Shown piece by piece: positions 32,868 through 41,594 of a DNA stretch of 64,000 nt (the stretch's first letter is position 1; each line of letters opens with the position of its first letter). The stretch is from NCBI RefSeq assembly GCF_003261235.1, contig NZ_CP030085.1, positions 1,331,216-1,395,215 of the forward strand. The letters run 5' to 3'. The DNA comes from Polynucleobacter paneuropaeus. GTDB lineage: Bacteria > Pseudomonadota > Gammaproteobacteria > Burkholderiales > Burkholderiaceae. The notes under the pieces are model-generated. The model searched no databases. It saw only the letters and a list, made by a program, of their open reading frames with translations, and had not been told where the DNA came from. Position numbers and translations under genes: made by a program.

Positions 32868-33461
32868 TTAGCTGAGTTTGAGTTTTGTGAGTTGATTTCT
32901 CATCCACGGAATTCTGCAGCATAAGAGAATGAAGACTACACCCGCATAAATCGAAACGGTCTGTAAATCATTTTTACCGGCCTTATGCCACCAATAATGT
33001 AAGATTACAGTCACTGCAATCACATAAATCAGTTTATGTAGTAATGTCCAGCGGCGCCCCAGTTTTCTTTGCGCCCAATGGGTTGAGGTCAGTGCCAAGG
33101 GGATGAGCAAGACAAAGCTCAAAAACCCCATCGTAATGAAAGGACGCTTCACAATGTCTTTCAACATGGCTGCTAAATCGAAGCTTTGATCAAGCCAAAG
33201 CCAAATCACAAAATGCAGGCTGGCATAAAAGAAACAAAAGAGTCCGAGCATACGGCGGCATTTAATGGGCTGACTAGAGCCGATTAGCAAGCGCAAAGGA
33301 GTCATGGCTAAGGTAATGCAGAGCAAGACGAGCGCCCAAGTACCAGTAGATCTCGTAATGAACTCAATTGGATTAGCTCCTAAACCATCCGTGAGGGCGC
33401 GATAGATCAGACGATCTAGGGGCAATAAAGCCAATAAGAAGATGACTAACTTCATTACCAA
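32868..33461 (-). CDS. msrQ: MsrQ, haem-binding membrane subunit of the MsrPQ system
   Basis: The 197-aa protein has about six membrane helices and ferric-reductase-like haem histidines (LFCFFYASLHFVIWLWLD; LHKLIYVIAVTVILHYWWHK). It carries electrons from the quinone pool or flavin to MsrP. It begins 4 nt after msrP on the same strand. Length fits. Confidence 0.93.
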   Translation of the reverse strand: MVMKLVIFLLALLPLDRLIYRALTDGLGANPIEFITRSTGTWALVLLCITLAMTPLRLLIGSSQPIKCRRMLGLFCFFYASLHFVIWLWLDQSFDLAAMLKDIVKRPFITMGFLSFVLLIPLALTSTHWAQRKLGRRWTLLHKLIYVIAVTVILHYWWHKAGKNDLQTVSIYAGVVFILLCCRIPWMRNQLTKLKLS

Positions 33462-33465
33462 AGAT

Positions 33466-34428
33466 TTAGTAAAACTTTTTCAAATCCATGCCTGCATACA
33501 TACTGGCAACTTGATCACCGTAACCATTGAACATCTGCGTCTTGATCTTGGGCGCAAAAATGCCTTTAGGATCACCAATTCTTCTCTCACTGGCTTGACT
33601 CCAGCGGGGGTGATCTACCGCGGGATTCACGTTGGAGTAAAAACCATACTCACTTGGAGCATATTTATACCAACTGGTAGTTGGCATCTCTTCTGTGAAC
33701 CGAATTTTGACAATGGACTTCGCGCTTTTAAAGCCATACTTCCAAGGTACCACTACTCTGACTGGAGCCCCATTTTGCTTAGGTAATACTTCGCCATACA
33801 AACCAAAAGTGAGGAGTGTTAGCGGATTCATGGCCTCGTCTAAGCGCAAGCCTTCTCGATACGGCCAATCCAAGATAGGGCTATTAACCCCAGGCATTTG
33901 TTTACGATCTGCAAGTGAAACAAATTCAACATACTTAGCAGAGCCCAAGGGCTCCACTTTGCTCAGCAAACTAGAGAGCGGGTAACCATCCCAAGGAATA
34001 ACCATCGACCAGCCCTCAACACAGCGCAGACGATAGACACGCTGCTCCATCGGGGCCAGCTTTAATAATGCATCGATGTCAAAAGTCATGGGCTTTTTGA
34101 CTAAACCCTCAACAGTAATAGTCCAAGGCCGAGTTTGGAGGGTGCTAGCATTTTCAGCGGGGGCGCGTTTATCCGTCCCGAACTCATAGAAGTTGTTATA
34201 GCCTGTTACATCTTTGAGAGGCGTTAGATCCTCCTTGCCAACATATAGCGGATTGGGTGTTGCTGCCAATGTTTGCGCATTCGCTGCCAGGACTTCTCTG
34301 GAAAACCAAGGCGCTAACGCAAGCCCAAAACTGCCTGCTGCTGCAGCCTGTATCAACTGACGACGTTTTTTATAAACGGCTTGGGGTGTGATATCACTTG
34401 GCAGAATTTGAGGATCTTGATAAGTCAT
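33466..34428 (-). CDS. msrP: MsrP, periplasmic protein-methionine-sulfoxide reductase (molybdoenzyme)
   Basis: The 320-aa protein has a twin-arginine signal (KKRRQLIQAAAAGSFG), then the YedY-type oxidoreductase molybdopterin domain. The Mo-coordinating cysteine is in YRLRCVEGWSMVIPW. It repairs oxidised methionines in periplasmic proteins with MsrQ. The pair is followed in this window by further oxidative-stress genes only distantly. Confidence 0.95.
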   Translation of the reverse strand: MTYQDPQILPSDITPQAVYKKRRQLIQAAAAGSFGLALAPWFSREVLAANAQTLAATPNPLYVGKEDLTPLKDVTGYNNFYEFGTDKRAPAENASTLQTRPWTITVEGLVKKPMTFDIDALLKLAPMEQRVYRLRCVEGWSMVIPWDGYPLSSLLSKVEPLGSAKYVEFVSLADRKQMPGVNSPILDWPYREGLRLDEAMNPLTLLTFGLYGEVLPKQNGAPVRVVVPWKYGFKSAKSIVKIRFTEEMPTTSWYKYAPSEYGFYSNVNPAVDHPRWSQASERRIGDPKGIFAPKIKTQMFNGYGDQVASMYAGMDLKKFY

Positions 34429-34507
34429 GGTTAGCGCCTTTTTAAAAAGTCTTTAATCTATTTTGCGCCCATTTTGAATTTCATGAGAGTTCTCGATTTT
34501 GCTATTG

Positions 34508-34536
34508 AAAAAGGCAAACCAGAGGCTTGCCTTTTT
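34508..34536 (-). terminator. Intrinsic terminator of icd
   Basis: Perfect 10-bp stem AAAAAGGCAA/TTGCCTTTTT with a 9-nt loop, placed between the icd stop and msrP. A-rich and T-rich flanks allow termination on either strand. Confidence 0.85.
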
Positions 34537-34564
34537 CATTTACAGCGCAATCTTGCTCTCAGAA

Positions 34565-36799
34565 CTACGCTGCTGCCTTATCAATAATGGCATTCAGGGT
34601 TGGGCTTGGGCGCATCACTGCAGCAAATTTAACTGGATCAGGTTTGAAGTAACCACCAATATCCGCTGGTTTGCCCTGAACCGCCTTGAGTTCATCAATG
34701 ATTTTGCTTTCTTGCTCGACCAATGCTTTTGCAATTGGGGCAAAGTGTGCTTGCAGCTCTTTATCTTCAGTCTGAGCAGCCAATGCTTGAGCCCAATACA
34801 TCGCCAAATAAAACTGACTTCCGCGATTATCGAGTTCACCAGTCCGAGGAGAAGGTGATTTATTGTTATCCAGCAACTTACCGGTCGCCTCGTCCAAAGT
34901 CTTCGCTAGAATTTTTGCTTTCGCATTGCCCGTCTTATCGCTGATATCTTCGAGAGAGACTGCCAAAGCTAAGAATTCGCCTAGGGAATCCCAGCGCAAA
35001 TGATTCTCTTCAACGAGCTGTTGAACGTGCTTAGGTGCTGAACCTCCCGCACCGGTTTCAAATAAACCACCACCAGCCATCAAAGGCACAATCGATAACA
35101 TCTTGGCACTGGTGCCAAGTTCCATGATGGGGAATAAATCCGTTAAGTAGTCACGCAAGATGTTGCCAGTGACTGAAATGGTGTCCTTACCGCGAATGAC
35201 GCGCTCTAGGGTGTAACGCATTGCACGCGTTTGCGACATGATCTGAATATCTAAACCCGTTAGATCGTAATCTTGTAAATAGGTTTTAACTTTCTTAATG
35301 AGCTCAGCTTCGTGAGGGCGGTATTCGTCTAACCAGAAGACTGCAGGTGTATTAGAGAGACGTGCACGATTCACAGCCAATTTGACCCAATCCCGTATTG
35401 GCGCATCTTTCGCCTGGCACATACGCCAGATATCACCCTCTTCCACATTTTGCTCAAGCAGGACAGTACCCTCTTCAGTCACAATGCGCGCTACACCAGC
35501 TTCAGGAATTTCAAAGGTTTTATCGTGTGAGCCGTACTCTTCTGCCTGCTGAGCCATTAAACCTACGTTCGGTACGGTGCCCATCGTGGTGGGATCAAAA
35601 TTACCGTGAGTCTTACAGAAGTTAATAATCTCTTGATAAATTCGGGCAAAAGTACTCTCTGGTATTACGGCTTTCGTATCATGCAAACGACCATCGGCAC
35701 CCCACATCTTGCCGCCTACACGAATCATCGCAGGCATCGAAGCATCCACAATCACGTCGCTTGGTGAATGTAAATTGGTAATCCCTTTAGCCGAGTCCAC
35801 CATCGCCAAGGCAGGACGGTGCTCATGGCATGCATGCAAATCTTGAATAATCTCTTCACGCTTAGACTCAGGCAAAGTTTTGATCTTGTCATAGAGGCTG
35901 CTCATGCCGTTATTGGCATTAACACCTAGCTCTTCAAACAACTTAGCGTGTTTTGCAAAAGCCTCTTTATAGAAAATCTTGACAGCATGACCAAATACGA
36001 TGGGATGGGAAACCTTCATCATGGTGGCCTTGACGTGCAAGGACAGCATCATGCCAGTTTTATATGCATCTTCAATTTCTTTTTCATAGAACTCGCACAA
36101 GGCTTTCTTACTCATGAACATGCTGTCAATAATTTCGCCAGCTTGTAGGGGCATTTTGGACTTCAGCACAATGGTTTTGCCACTCTTGGTGACTAAATCC
36201 ATTTTGACTTCACATGCTTTTGTGAGTGTCATCGATTTTTCACCGGCGTAGAAATCCCCACCATGCATATGTGAAACGTGCGTGCGGGAAGCCTGACTCC
36301 ACTCGCCCATTGAATGCGGATGTTTACGAGCAAACTGTTTTACTGCATTCGGTGCGCGACGATCAGAGTTACCCTCACGTAATATTGGGTTAACTGCGCT
36401 ACCTAAACACTTTGAGTAACGTGCCCGAATCGATTTTTCTGCATCACTCTTGGGATCTTCTGGAAAATTCGGCAAAGCATAGCCCTTGGCTTGGAGTTCT
36501 TTAATCGCTGCCAGTAGTTGCGGTACCGAAGCGCTGATATTGGGCAACTTAATAATGTTGGTATCGGGTAATAAGGTCAACTTGCCCAATTCCGCTAAGT
36601 TGTCATTGACCTTTTGCTCAGGCGTTAAACAGTCAGAAAACTCAGCCAAGATTCTGGCCGCTACAGAGATATCGCTTTCGGCAACCTCAACACCCGCTGG
36701 CGCTGTAAATGCTCGAATGATGGGTAAAAATGAACCGGTAGCTAAAAGTGGTGCCTCATCGGTCAGCGTATAAATAATTTTTGATTTCCCTGCAGCCAT
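34565..36799 (-). CDS. icd: Monomeric NADP-dependent isocitrate dehydrogenase
   Basis: The 744-aa enzyme is the monomeric IDH-II type, shown by its length and by EAPLLATGSFLPIIRAFTAP, SNRRAP-like region NSDRRAPNAVKQFARKHPHS, and ELGTSAKMLSIVPLMAGGG. It converts isocitrate to 2-oxoglutarate in the TCA cycle and makes NADPH. It is unrelated in length to the homodimeric E. coli Icd. It is divergent from the FKBP gene, and the 250 bp between them hold only promoter DNA. Confidence 0.96.
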   Translation of the reverse strand: MAAGKSKIIYTLTDEAPLLATGSFLPIIRAFTAPAGVEVAESDISVAARILAEFSDCLTPEQKVNDNLAELGKLTLLPDTNIIKLPNISASVPQLLAAIKELQAKGYALPNFPEDPKSDAEKSIRARYSKCLGSAVNPILREGNSDRRAPNAVKQFARKHPHSMGEWSQASRTHVSHMHGGDFYAGEKSMTLTKACEVKMDLVTKSGKTIVLKSKMPLQAGEIIDSMFMSKKALCEFYEKEIEDAYKTGMMLSLHVKATMMKVSHPIVFGHAVKIFYKEAFAKHAKLFEELGVNANNGMSSLYDKIKTLPESKREEIIQDLHACHEHRPALAMVDSAKGITNLHSPSDVIVDASMPAMIRVGGKMWGADGRLHDTKAVIPESTFARIYQEIINFCKTHGNFDPTTMGTVPNVGLMAQQAEEYGSHDKTFEIPEAGVARIVTEEGTVLLEQNVEEGDIWRMCQAKDAPIRDWVKLAVNRARLSNTPAVFWLDEYRPHEAELIKKVKTYLQDYDLTGLDIQIMSQTRAMRYTLERVIRGKDTISVTGNILRDYLTDLFPIMELGTSAKMLSIVPLMAGGGLFETGAGGSAPKHVQQLVEENHLRWDSLGEFLALAVSLEDISDKTGNAKAKILAKTLDEATGKLLDNNKSPSPRTGELDNRGSQFYLAMYWAQALAAQTEDKELQAHFAPIAKALVEQESKIIDELKAVQGKPADIGGYFKPDPVKFAAVMRPSPTLNAIIDKAAA

Positions 36800-37050
36800 T
36801 ACTGTTTCCTCAATTTTGATGATCCGAAGCTATTTTCTCGTCTTGTGATGTCGTTCTGATGTCGATTTAATGTCACTGATCAGAACCGTTGATTTTAAAT
36901 CATTGACTGTCAAAAAATAGGCCGTTTTTGCCCAATAAAGATGCTTACTGCCCTCTTGTAAGGGATTTCACCGAGAAGAAACAGAGTCAATATCTCTCAT
37001 GGAGCCTACGCATATACTGTCGTGCTGATTAAGCTAAAAGGAATCAAAAT

Positions 37051-37398
37051 ATGAGCGAACTCCAGAAAATCGATACTGTCGTTGGCGATGGTACAGAAGC
37101 GACTGCCGGCAAACACGTTGATGTGCATTACACCGGCTGGCTATACGACGAGAAAGCTGCAGATCATAAAGGGCAAAAGTTTGATAGCTCACTCGATCGC
37201 GGTCAGCTCTTCAGTTTCCCACTTGGCGCTGGTCATGTCATTCAGGGTTGGGACCATGGTGTTGCAGGCATGAAAATTGGTGGCAAGCGCACCTTAATCA
37301 TCCCCTCGGAGATGGGTTACGGCCCTCGTGGCGCTGGTGGTGTGATTCCACCCAATGCGACTTTGGTATTTGACGTCGAGTTACACGGCGTTCATTAA
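37051..37398 (+). CDS. FKBP-type peptidyl-prolyl cis-trans isomerase
   Basis: The 115-aa single-domain FKBP has KHVDVHYTGWLYDE, GQLFSFPLGAGHVIQGWDHG, GGKRTLIIPSEMGYGPRGAG and IPPNATLVFDVEL, the complete FKBP core. It has no signal peptide, so it acts in the cytoplasm as a folding catalyst. An AAGGA ribosome site precedes the ATG. Its TAA stop overlaps that of the convergent lytic transglycosylase in TTAA. Confidence 0.95.
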   Translation: MSELQKIDTVVGDGTEATAGKHVDVHYTGWLYDEKAADHKGQKFDSSLDRGQLFSFPLGAGHVIQGWDHGVAGMKIGGKRTLIIPSEMGYGPRGAGGVIPPNATLVFDVELHGVH

Positions 37399-38450
37399 GA
37401 ACACTTGCAAAAAAAATTCAGGCCACTTGTGCAGCGATGCAGAAGTGGCCTGTTGATTGATTGCGGTCTCGAAATTGTGGGTGATGAGCGCTCTTTTTGT
37501 CCGTTAAATGCCAGCTTAGTGTTTAAGCTTGATTTACACAGCTCAATAATACGATTGCGCTCTGCCATCACTTTGTCAGCATAGCCGCCATCGTTATCTG
37601 CATTACCTGCGCCAACATAGAACTTCAAGCCATTACGAAGTGAGCCAGAAGTTGCGATCAAGTACTTCAAGATGTAAGCACCAATTCGTATATTGACTTC
37701 GGGCTTCACTGCGCCAGCAACGCCGCCATACGGTGCATATTTTTCTTTATGCACATTAGTCATTACCTGCATCAAGCCTTCAGCACCGGCTTCGCTCTTG
37801 GTCATGGGGTTGAAATTGGATTCGACTGAGATCACAGCAAGTAACAAGACGGGGTCGATTTTGACTTCACGAGAAATGAGTACTGCATTCGAAACATACT
37901 CTTCAATCTTGTTTTTATCTAAGTTGTACTTTTTCTCGAAATACTCTGCAACCGCCCTCTGGTTTTTAACAGGGGTCATCAAATTACTGTCCAAAGCCTG
38001 AGGATCAATCTTTGAGCTGGGAATTTGATCCGCTAGATGAGAAATCGATTTCACCTGAATGCGGGCCACCTCAGGATTAAGCAGTCCAATTGTTTCTTGC
38101 TTGATCAATGGGAAAGAAGCGCGACCATAAATAATATGGGCGATGTCTTGTTCTGAGGTTTGGGAATCCAATGCTGCCAAACCAGATTGGCTGCTACCGG
38201 TATATCCACCCTGCCAAACCATTTGGCGAGCTTCATCAGGCACGAGAACGCGAGCCAAATCAAATGGGCCTGCATTAGTGCCGTTACCAGAAAGCCATAA
38301 ACCAACGATGAGAAAAACTCCCACGATCATGAGACCGTGTACGCCCCGATAGACTGGATCCATAAAGCGGATCAGGGCTGCCCTGGCTGATCCGATTATG
38401 GATTGCTCAAGCGGTGTGGCATTCGAATTGTTTGTTAAGCATTTACGCAT
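37395..38450 (-). CDS. Membrane-anchored lytic transglycosylase (SLT domain)
   Basis: The 351-aa protein has an N-terminal membrane anchor (GLMIVGVFLIVGLWLSG, about 38-55) and a C-terminal goose-lysozyme-like SLT domain: LLLAVISVESNFNPMTKS (catalytic Glu in VESNF), EGLMQVM, IRIGAYILKYLI and GLKFYVGAGNAD. It cleaves peptidoglycan glycan strands to anhydro-muropeptides. Similar proteins are common singletons in Burkholderiales. A shared 18-bp palindrome lies 143 bp upstream. Confidence 0.88.
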   Translation of the reverse strand: MRKCLTNNSNATPLEQSIIGSARAALIRFMDPVYRGVHGLMIVGVFLIVGLWLSGNGTNAGPFDLARVLVPDEARQMVWQGGYTGSSQSGLAALDSQTSEQDIAHIIYGRASFPLIKQETIGLLNPEVARIQVKSISHLADQIPSSKIDPQALDSNLMTPVKNQRAVAEYFEKKYNLDKNKIEEYVSNAVLISREVKIDPVLLLAVISVESNFNPMTKSEAGAEGLMQVMTNVHKEKYAPYGGVAGAVKPEVNIRIGAYILKYLIATSGSLRNGLKFYVGAGNADNDGGYADKVMAERNRIIELCKSSLNTKLAFNGQKERSSPTISRPQSINRPLLHRCTSGLNFFCKCS

Positions 38451-38919
38451 TCATTTTTTGCACCGCCTCATGACCTCACTTCAATACCAACTGAGGCTAT
38501 GTTGCAATGCAATATATAAAGAACATGGGCCATGCTATGAAGGTTCTTATATCAAGTCAAGAATAAGGATTATCGATTCGATAACTTATAGATATGACAA
38601 TTCTGTCATATTCCTCTTAGGGCTCCCCATATCCTAAAAATATCATTTAAATCAATAAGTTATAAAAGTTAGGGCTCACTAATTTTAATTCATAGAAATT
38701 TTCTATGAAACCTATTTTTTTACATTTTGAAATGAAAAAATGTTGCTTTAGACCATACATCTAGTATTTCAGTGCGTTGAAATTCCTACAGATAGTATTC
38801 GTGAACGTGCTGCTGAGCACTATAGAAACTTAGGTTGAAGGGTGAATGAACCCAGCAAAATGGCCTAGTAAATCCTGGGTAAACCCCAATTCAGTAGGCA
38901 TCACCCTACACTGGTGACC
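38451..38919. other. AT-rich intergenic region without a clear gene
   Basis: These 469 bp separate the lytic transglycosylase and nuclease genes, which are divergent. The region has the palindrome at 38593-38610, AT-rich stretches (38640-38740), and a short open frame at 38752-38838 with no start codon. I see no tRNA or RNA family. Confidence 0.5.
38593..38610. promoter_or_regulatory. 18-bp palindrome, copy 2 (upstream of lytic transglycosylase)
   Basis: TATGACA-ATTC-TGTCATA, identical to 15855-15872. It lies 143 bp before the minus-strand transglycosylase start and 310 bp before the nuclease start. The similar 128-143 bp distance to a start codon in both places suggests one shared regulator acting at these promoters. 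Confidence 0.55.
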
Positions 38920-39711
38920 ATGAAATCATTTGCCCGAGTCTTACTCCTGGCTTGCCTAGCCTACCCTCTTTCAGCACTGGCGATCTTTGATGATTGTCTG
39001 GAGTATTTTCCCAGGGGCGAGATCCCAAGTCTGACTCAGGTCGGCAGAGACCTCTGTTTTGATGGTTTTGCCGTCTATTACTCCCCAAGCGACAAGAAGC
39101 CAATCTATGTAGTTGAAAAGCTCAATCGAGAGAGGCTCACCAAACCTAAGCAAGCCCGGACGAACCTATTTTATGAAGAGGCTCGCTTGTCTGTATCTGA
39201 GCGCGCGAGTTTGTCAGACTATCGCGGGAGTGGCTATGACCGAGGACATAACGCACCTGCCGGCGATATGGGGGATGAACGTTCCATGGCCCAATCTTTC
39301 TCTTTGGCCAATATGATGCCGCAAGCCCGACAAAACAATCAGGGCATTTGGGCTAAAAACGTTGAGGAGCCCACAAGGCAGTACGCCAAAAGAATCGACG
39401 GTGATATTTTTGTTTATACCGGTTCGATAGGAAAAGCTGGGAGCATTGGCAATAATCATGTCACCGTACCCGAGTATCTCTTCAAGCTGATCTATGACCC
39501 ATCTCGCAATTTGGCTTGGGCATATTGGATTCAGAATACTGATGATGCGACCATGATGGCGCCGATCTCTTACCAAGATCTTGCTTTAAAGACGGGGATT
39601 GACTTTCATTTACCAGCAAGCGTTGCAACATTGAGCAAACCCATCCACGTTCGACCTGAGCGCTGGAATGAGACTAGGCCATTTCATGGCTTTAAAAATT
39701 ACCAGCAATAA
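38920..39711 (+). CDS. Exported DNA/RNA non-specific endonuclease (NucA/EndoG type)
   Basis: Start at MKSFARVLLLACLAY; a GTG two codons upstream is less likely. The 263-aa protein has a signal peptide cut near ALA-IF. The NUC active site is SGYDRGHNAPAGDM with catalytic His in DRGH, followed by SLANMMPQARQNNQGIWAKN with the Mg-binding Asn. It degrades DNA and RNA outside the cytoplasm, for nutrient use or matrix remodelling. Confidence 0.93.
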   Translation: MKSFARVLLLACLAYPLSALAIFDDCLEYFPRGEIPSLTQVGRDLCFDGFAVYYSPSDKKPIYVVEKLNRERLTKPKQARTNLFYEEARLSVSERASLSDYRGSGYDRGHNAPAGDMGDERSMAQSFSLANMMPQARQNNQGIWAKNVEEPTRQYAKRIDGDIFVYTGSIGKAGSIGNNHVTVPEYLFKLIYDPSRNLAWAYWIQNTDDATMMAPISYQDLALKTGIDFHLPASVATLSKPIHVRPERWNETRPFHGFKNYQQ

Positions 39712-39712
39712 A

Positions 39713-39979
39713 TTACAAAGCATCGACACCGTTTTCTGGCCCTCTCAAAGAAACGCCAAGTCTTTCTTTGATGGGATTGAGCAATGCACTTAAGCCATTG
39801 TGATCCAAGGTATGCATCAACTCGAGTAACTCGCCTAGCTCTCCTTTAGGAAAACCTTCGCGTGCGAACCACGCTAAATAATTTCCAGGTAACTCTGCAA
39901 TCCGACGACCAGCGTGTTTACCAAACGGCATCTTCATTGTGACTAGCTTTTCTAGAGATTCAGGATTCATAGACTCCAT
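39713..39979 (-). CDS. DUF3820 family protein
   Basis: The 88-aa protein contains MPFGKHAGRRIAELPGNYLAW followed by EGFPKGELGELLELM. This 'FGKHKG...LPxxYLxWF' block is DUF3820, also called the putative quorum-sensing-regulated factor family. Function unknown. A start at MNPESL, three codons in, is also possible. It is convergent with the nuclease gene, 1 nt apart. Confidence 0.85.
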   Translation of the reverse strand: MESMNPESLEKLVTMKMPFGKHAGRRIAELPGNYLAWFAREGFPKGELGELLELMHTLDHNGLSALLNPIKERLGVSLRGPENGVDAL

Positions 39980-40053
39980 CTTACAAGTTTGTAATTTGTG
40001 CTTGTGTTTGTAGTTATCAACACTTCATTAAAGGGTATAAGGTCATTTTCATA

Positions 40054-40072
40054 AATGAGAATGATTCTTATC
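40054..40072. promoter_or_regulatory. Fur box 1
   Basis: AATGAGAATGATTCTTATC matches the Fur consensus GATAATGATAATCATTATC, with arms AATGAGAAT and ATTCTTATC that pair at 7 of 9 positions. It lies upstream of the DUF6662 operon start. Confidence 0.75.
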
Positions 40073-40083
40073 TTTTGGTTTAT

Positions 40084-40102
40084 ATTGAGAACCATTCTCA
40101 AT
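40084..40102. promoter_or_regulatory. Fur box 2
   Basis: ATTGAGAA-CCA-TTCTCAAT, a perfect 8+3+8 repeat, 11 bp after box 1. It covers the alternative ATG at 40101, which supports the downstream start at 40131. Two adjacent boxes suggest tight repression by Fur with iron. Confidence 0.75.
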
Positions 40103-40130
40103 GACATCTTTCCAACCAACCCTCAACATC

Positions 40131-41045
40131 ATGAAATCCAATATCAAACGACTCATTGCTTTCTCTCTCGTCATCGCTGCCGCACTTCACTTCTCCCTAG
40201 CCCATGCAGGTGAAGGCGTATTTGGCTGGATTTACACACTCGATCTTCAGCCAAAAGAAAAATGGGAATTTGAACAACGCTTACAACTTAATCAACAGCA
40301 GGCTGCAGGCACCTTTGAACAATGGACCGCTCGTACTGAGTTGGAATACGGCTTAACAAATGATTTACAAATTGCGGGTTATATCAATTCTGGGTATACC
40401 AATGCCAATCAGAACTACACCAATCCAGAGGCCTGCGGCGAGAGTCCTACTTGCACAGGCGGCTATGGCGTTCCTTCAAGCCATAACCCGGAATCCGCTT
40501 ATGCTAAAGGAGGTGTCGAAGGCGCCTCCTTAGAAGCCATTTACCGTATTACCAATCCAGTCACTTCGCCCGTGGGAGTTGGTCTGTATTTAGAGCCAAC
40601 TTGGGGACGAAATAAAGATGAAATTGAAGCGCGCCTGCTTTTACAGTCTAACTTCATTGATGATCGCTTGATCCTAGCAGGAAATGTCGTAGCCGCAAAT
40701 GAGCGACTCAAATTTATTGAGAATGGTAATGTCCCTGAATCGATGCTCGATTTTTTAGTAGGCGCAAGTTACCGCTTTGCTCCTAAATGGTCTGCTGGCG
40801 TAGAGGCACGCTTTCATAATGACTACTCTGAACTGAACCTACGTAACCAAGTACAACGTGCTACTTTTTTAGGTCCCAATATTCATTACGCAGCAAAAGA
40901 CTGGTGGGTTACTGGGGCTTGGCGCTATCAACTTAAAGGTGGTAACTGCATGAACGGTGGCGAAGCAGAATGTTCTAATGCCCGCGTGTGGGATAGCCAT
41001 ACCGTCAATGAATACATCGTTAAAGTGGGTTTTCCGCTGAACTAA
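40131..41045 (+). CDS. Exported DUF6662-like outer-membrane protein
   Basis: Start at MKSNIKRLIAF (the ATG at 40101 lies in a Fur box). The 304-aa protein has a signal peptide cut after AHA. The mature part (EGVFGWIYTLDLQPKEKWEF at the start) has alternating barrel strands and two Cys pairs (CGESPTC; CMNGGEAEC). I believe it is DUF6662, linked with FMN-binding proteins. It probably forms a beta-barrel. It starts the Fur-controlled operon with FMN-binding, apbE and a membrane cytochrome-like gene. Confidence 0.7.
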   Translation: MKSNIKRLIAFSLVIAAALHFSLAHAGEGVFGWIYTLDLQPKEKWEFEQRLQLNQQQAAGTFEQWTARTELEYGLTNDLQIAGYINSGYTNANQNYTNPEACGESPTCTGGYGVPSSHNPESAYAKGGVEGASLEAIYRITNPVTSPVGVGLYLEPTWGRNKDEIEARLLLQSNFIDDRLILAGNVVAANERLKFIENGNVPESMLDFLVGASYRFAPKWSAGVEARFHNDYSELNLRNQVQRATFLGPNIHYAAKDWWVTGAWRYQLKGGNCMNGGEAECSNARVWDSHTVNEYIVKVGFPLN

Positions 41046-41048
41046 TTC

Positions 41049-41594
41049 ATGATGTATTGGCAACCAAGTCTACTGGGTATTGCAGGGCTTGCCATGATGG
41101 TGCACCCAATCGTGGCACAGGCCAGAATTTATGTCTCGGTTGAGCAGGCCCAGCAACTTTTATTTCCGAATCAGCGCTTAACCAAGCATCCCATCATTGT
41201 CACCAACGATCTCCAAGAAAGGATGCGAGTGGCGTCCAGTATTCGTTACCCCTTTGTTGGAGAAAGAATCTGGCGAGGTCCTGATGGCAGTTGGCTGATT
41301 ATTGATGAGGTGGTGGGCAAACACGAAATGATCACTTATGCAGTCGGTATAGCACCCAATGGCAGCGTCAAAGGTATCGAGATCCTTGAATACGTCGAGT
41401 CTTATGGCTATGAAGTAGCAGATAGTCAATGGCGTCAGCAATTCATTGGCAAGACTGCAAATGATCCCATCAAGCTCAATCGGGATATTCAAAATATTAG
41501 CGGAGCCACTTTATCTTCAAAACATCTCACTGATGGAGTAAAGCGGGTCTTAATTCTTTATGAGTTAGCTTTAAAGGAAGCTTCTCGCAAATGA
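41049..41594 (+). CDS. Exported FMN-binding domain protein
   Basis: The 181-aa protein has a signal peptide (cut near AQA-RI) and a C-terminal FMN-binding domain. SGATLSSKHLTDGVKR is the [S/D]GA[T/S]xx[S/T] flavinylation motif, where ApbE links FMN to the second hydroxyl residue. The covalent flavin would act as an extracytoplasmic electron carrier. The next gene is apbE, overlapping by ATGA, so carrier and its modifying enzyme are coupled. It resembles the NqrC/RnfG domain as a single-domain form. Confidence 0.85.
   Translation: MMYWQPSLLGIAGLAMMVHPIVAQARIYVSVEQAQQLLFPNQRLTKHPIIVTNDLQERMRVASSIRYPFVGERIWRGPDGSWLIIDEVVGKHEMITYAVGIAPNGSVKGIEILEYVESYGYEVADSQWRQQFIGKTANDPIKLNRDIQNISGATLSSKHLTDGVKRVLILYELALKEASRK

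Noticed and set aside
34723..34944. Frames within icd, msrP, livMG and other long genes
   Set aside because: They are shadows of strong coding genes on the other strand or frame, with no independent start signals.
38398..38637. 79-codon plus-strand frame covering palindrome copy 2
   Set aside because: It begins antisense to the transglycosylase and has no ribosome site or recognisable features.
38752..38838. Short frame containing FQCVEIPTDSIRERAAEHYR
   Set aside because: It looks protein-like but has no start codon, is only 28 codons long, and I cannot match it to a family; a gene remnant is possible but unsupported.
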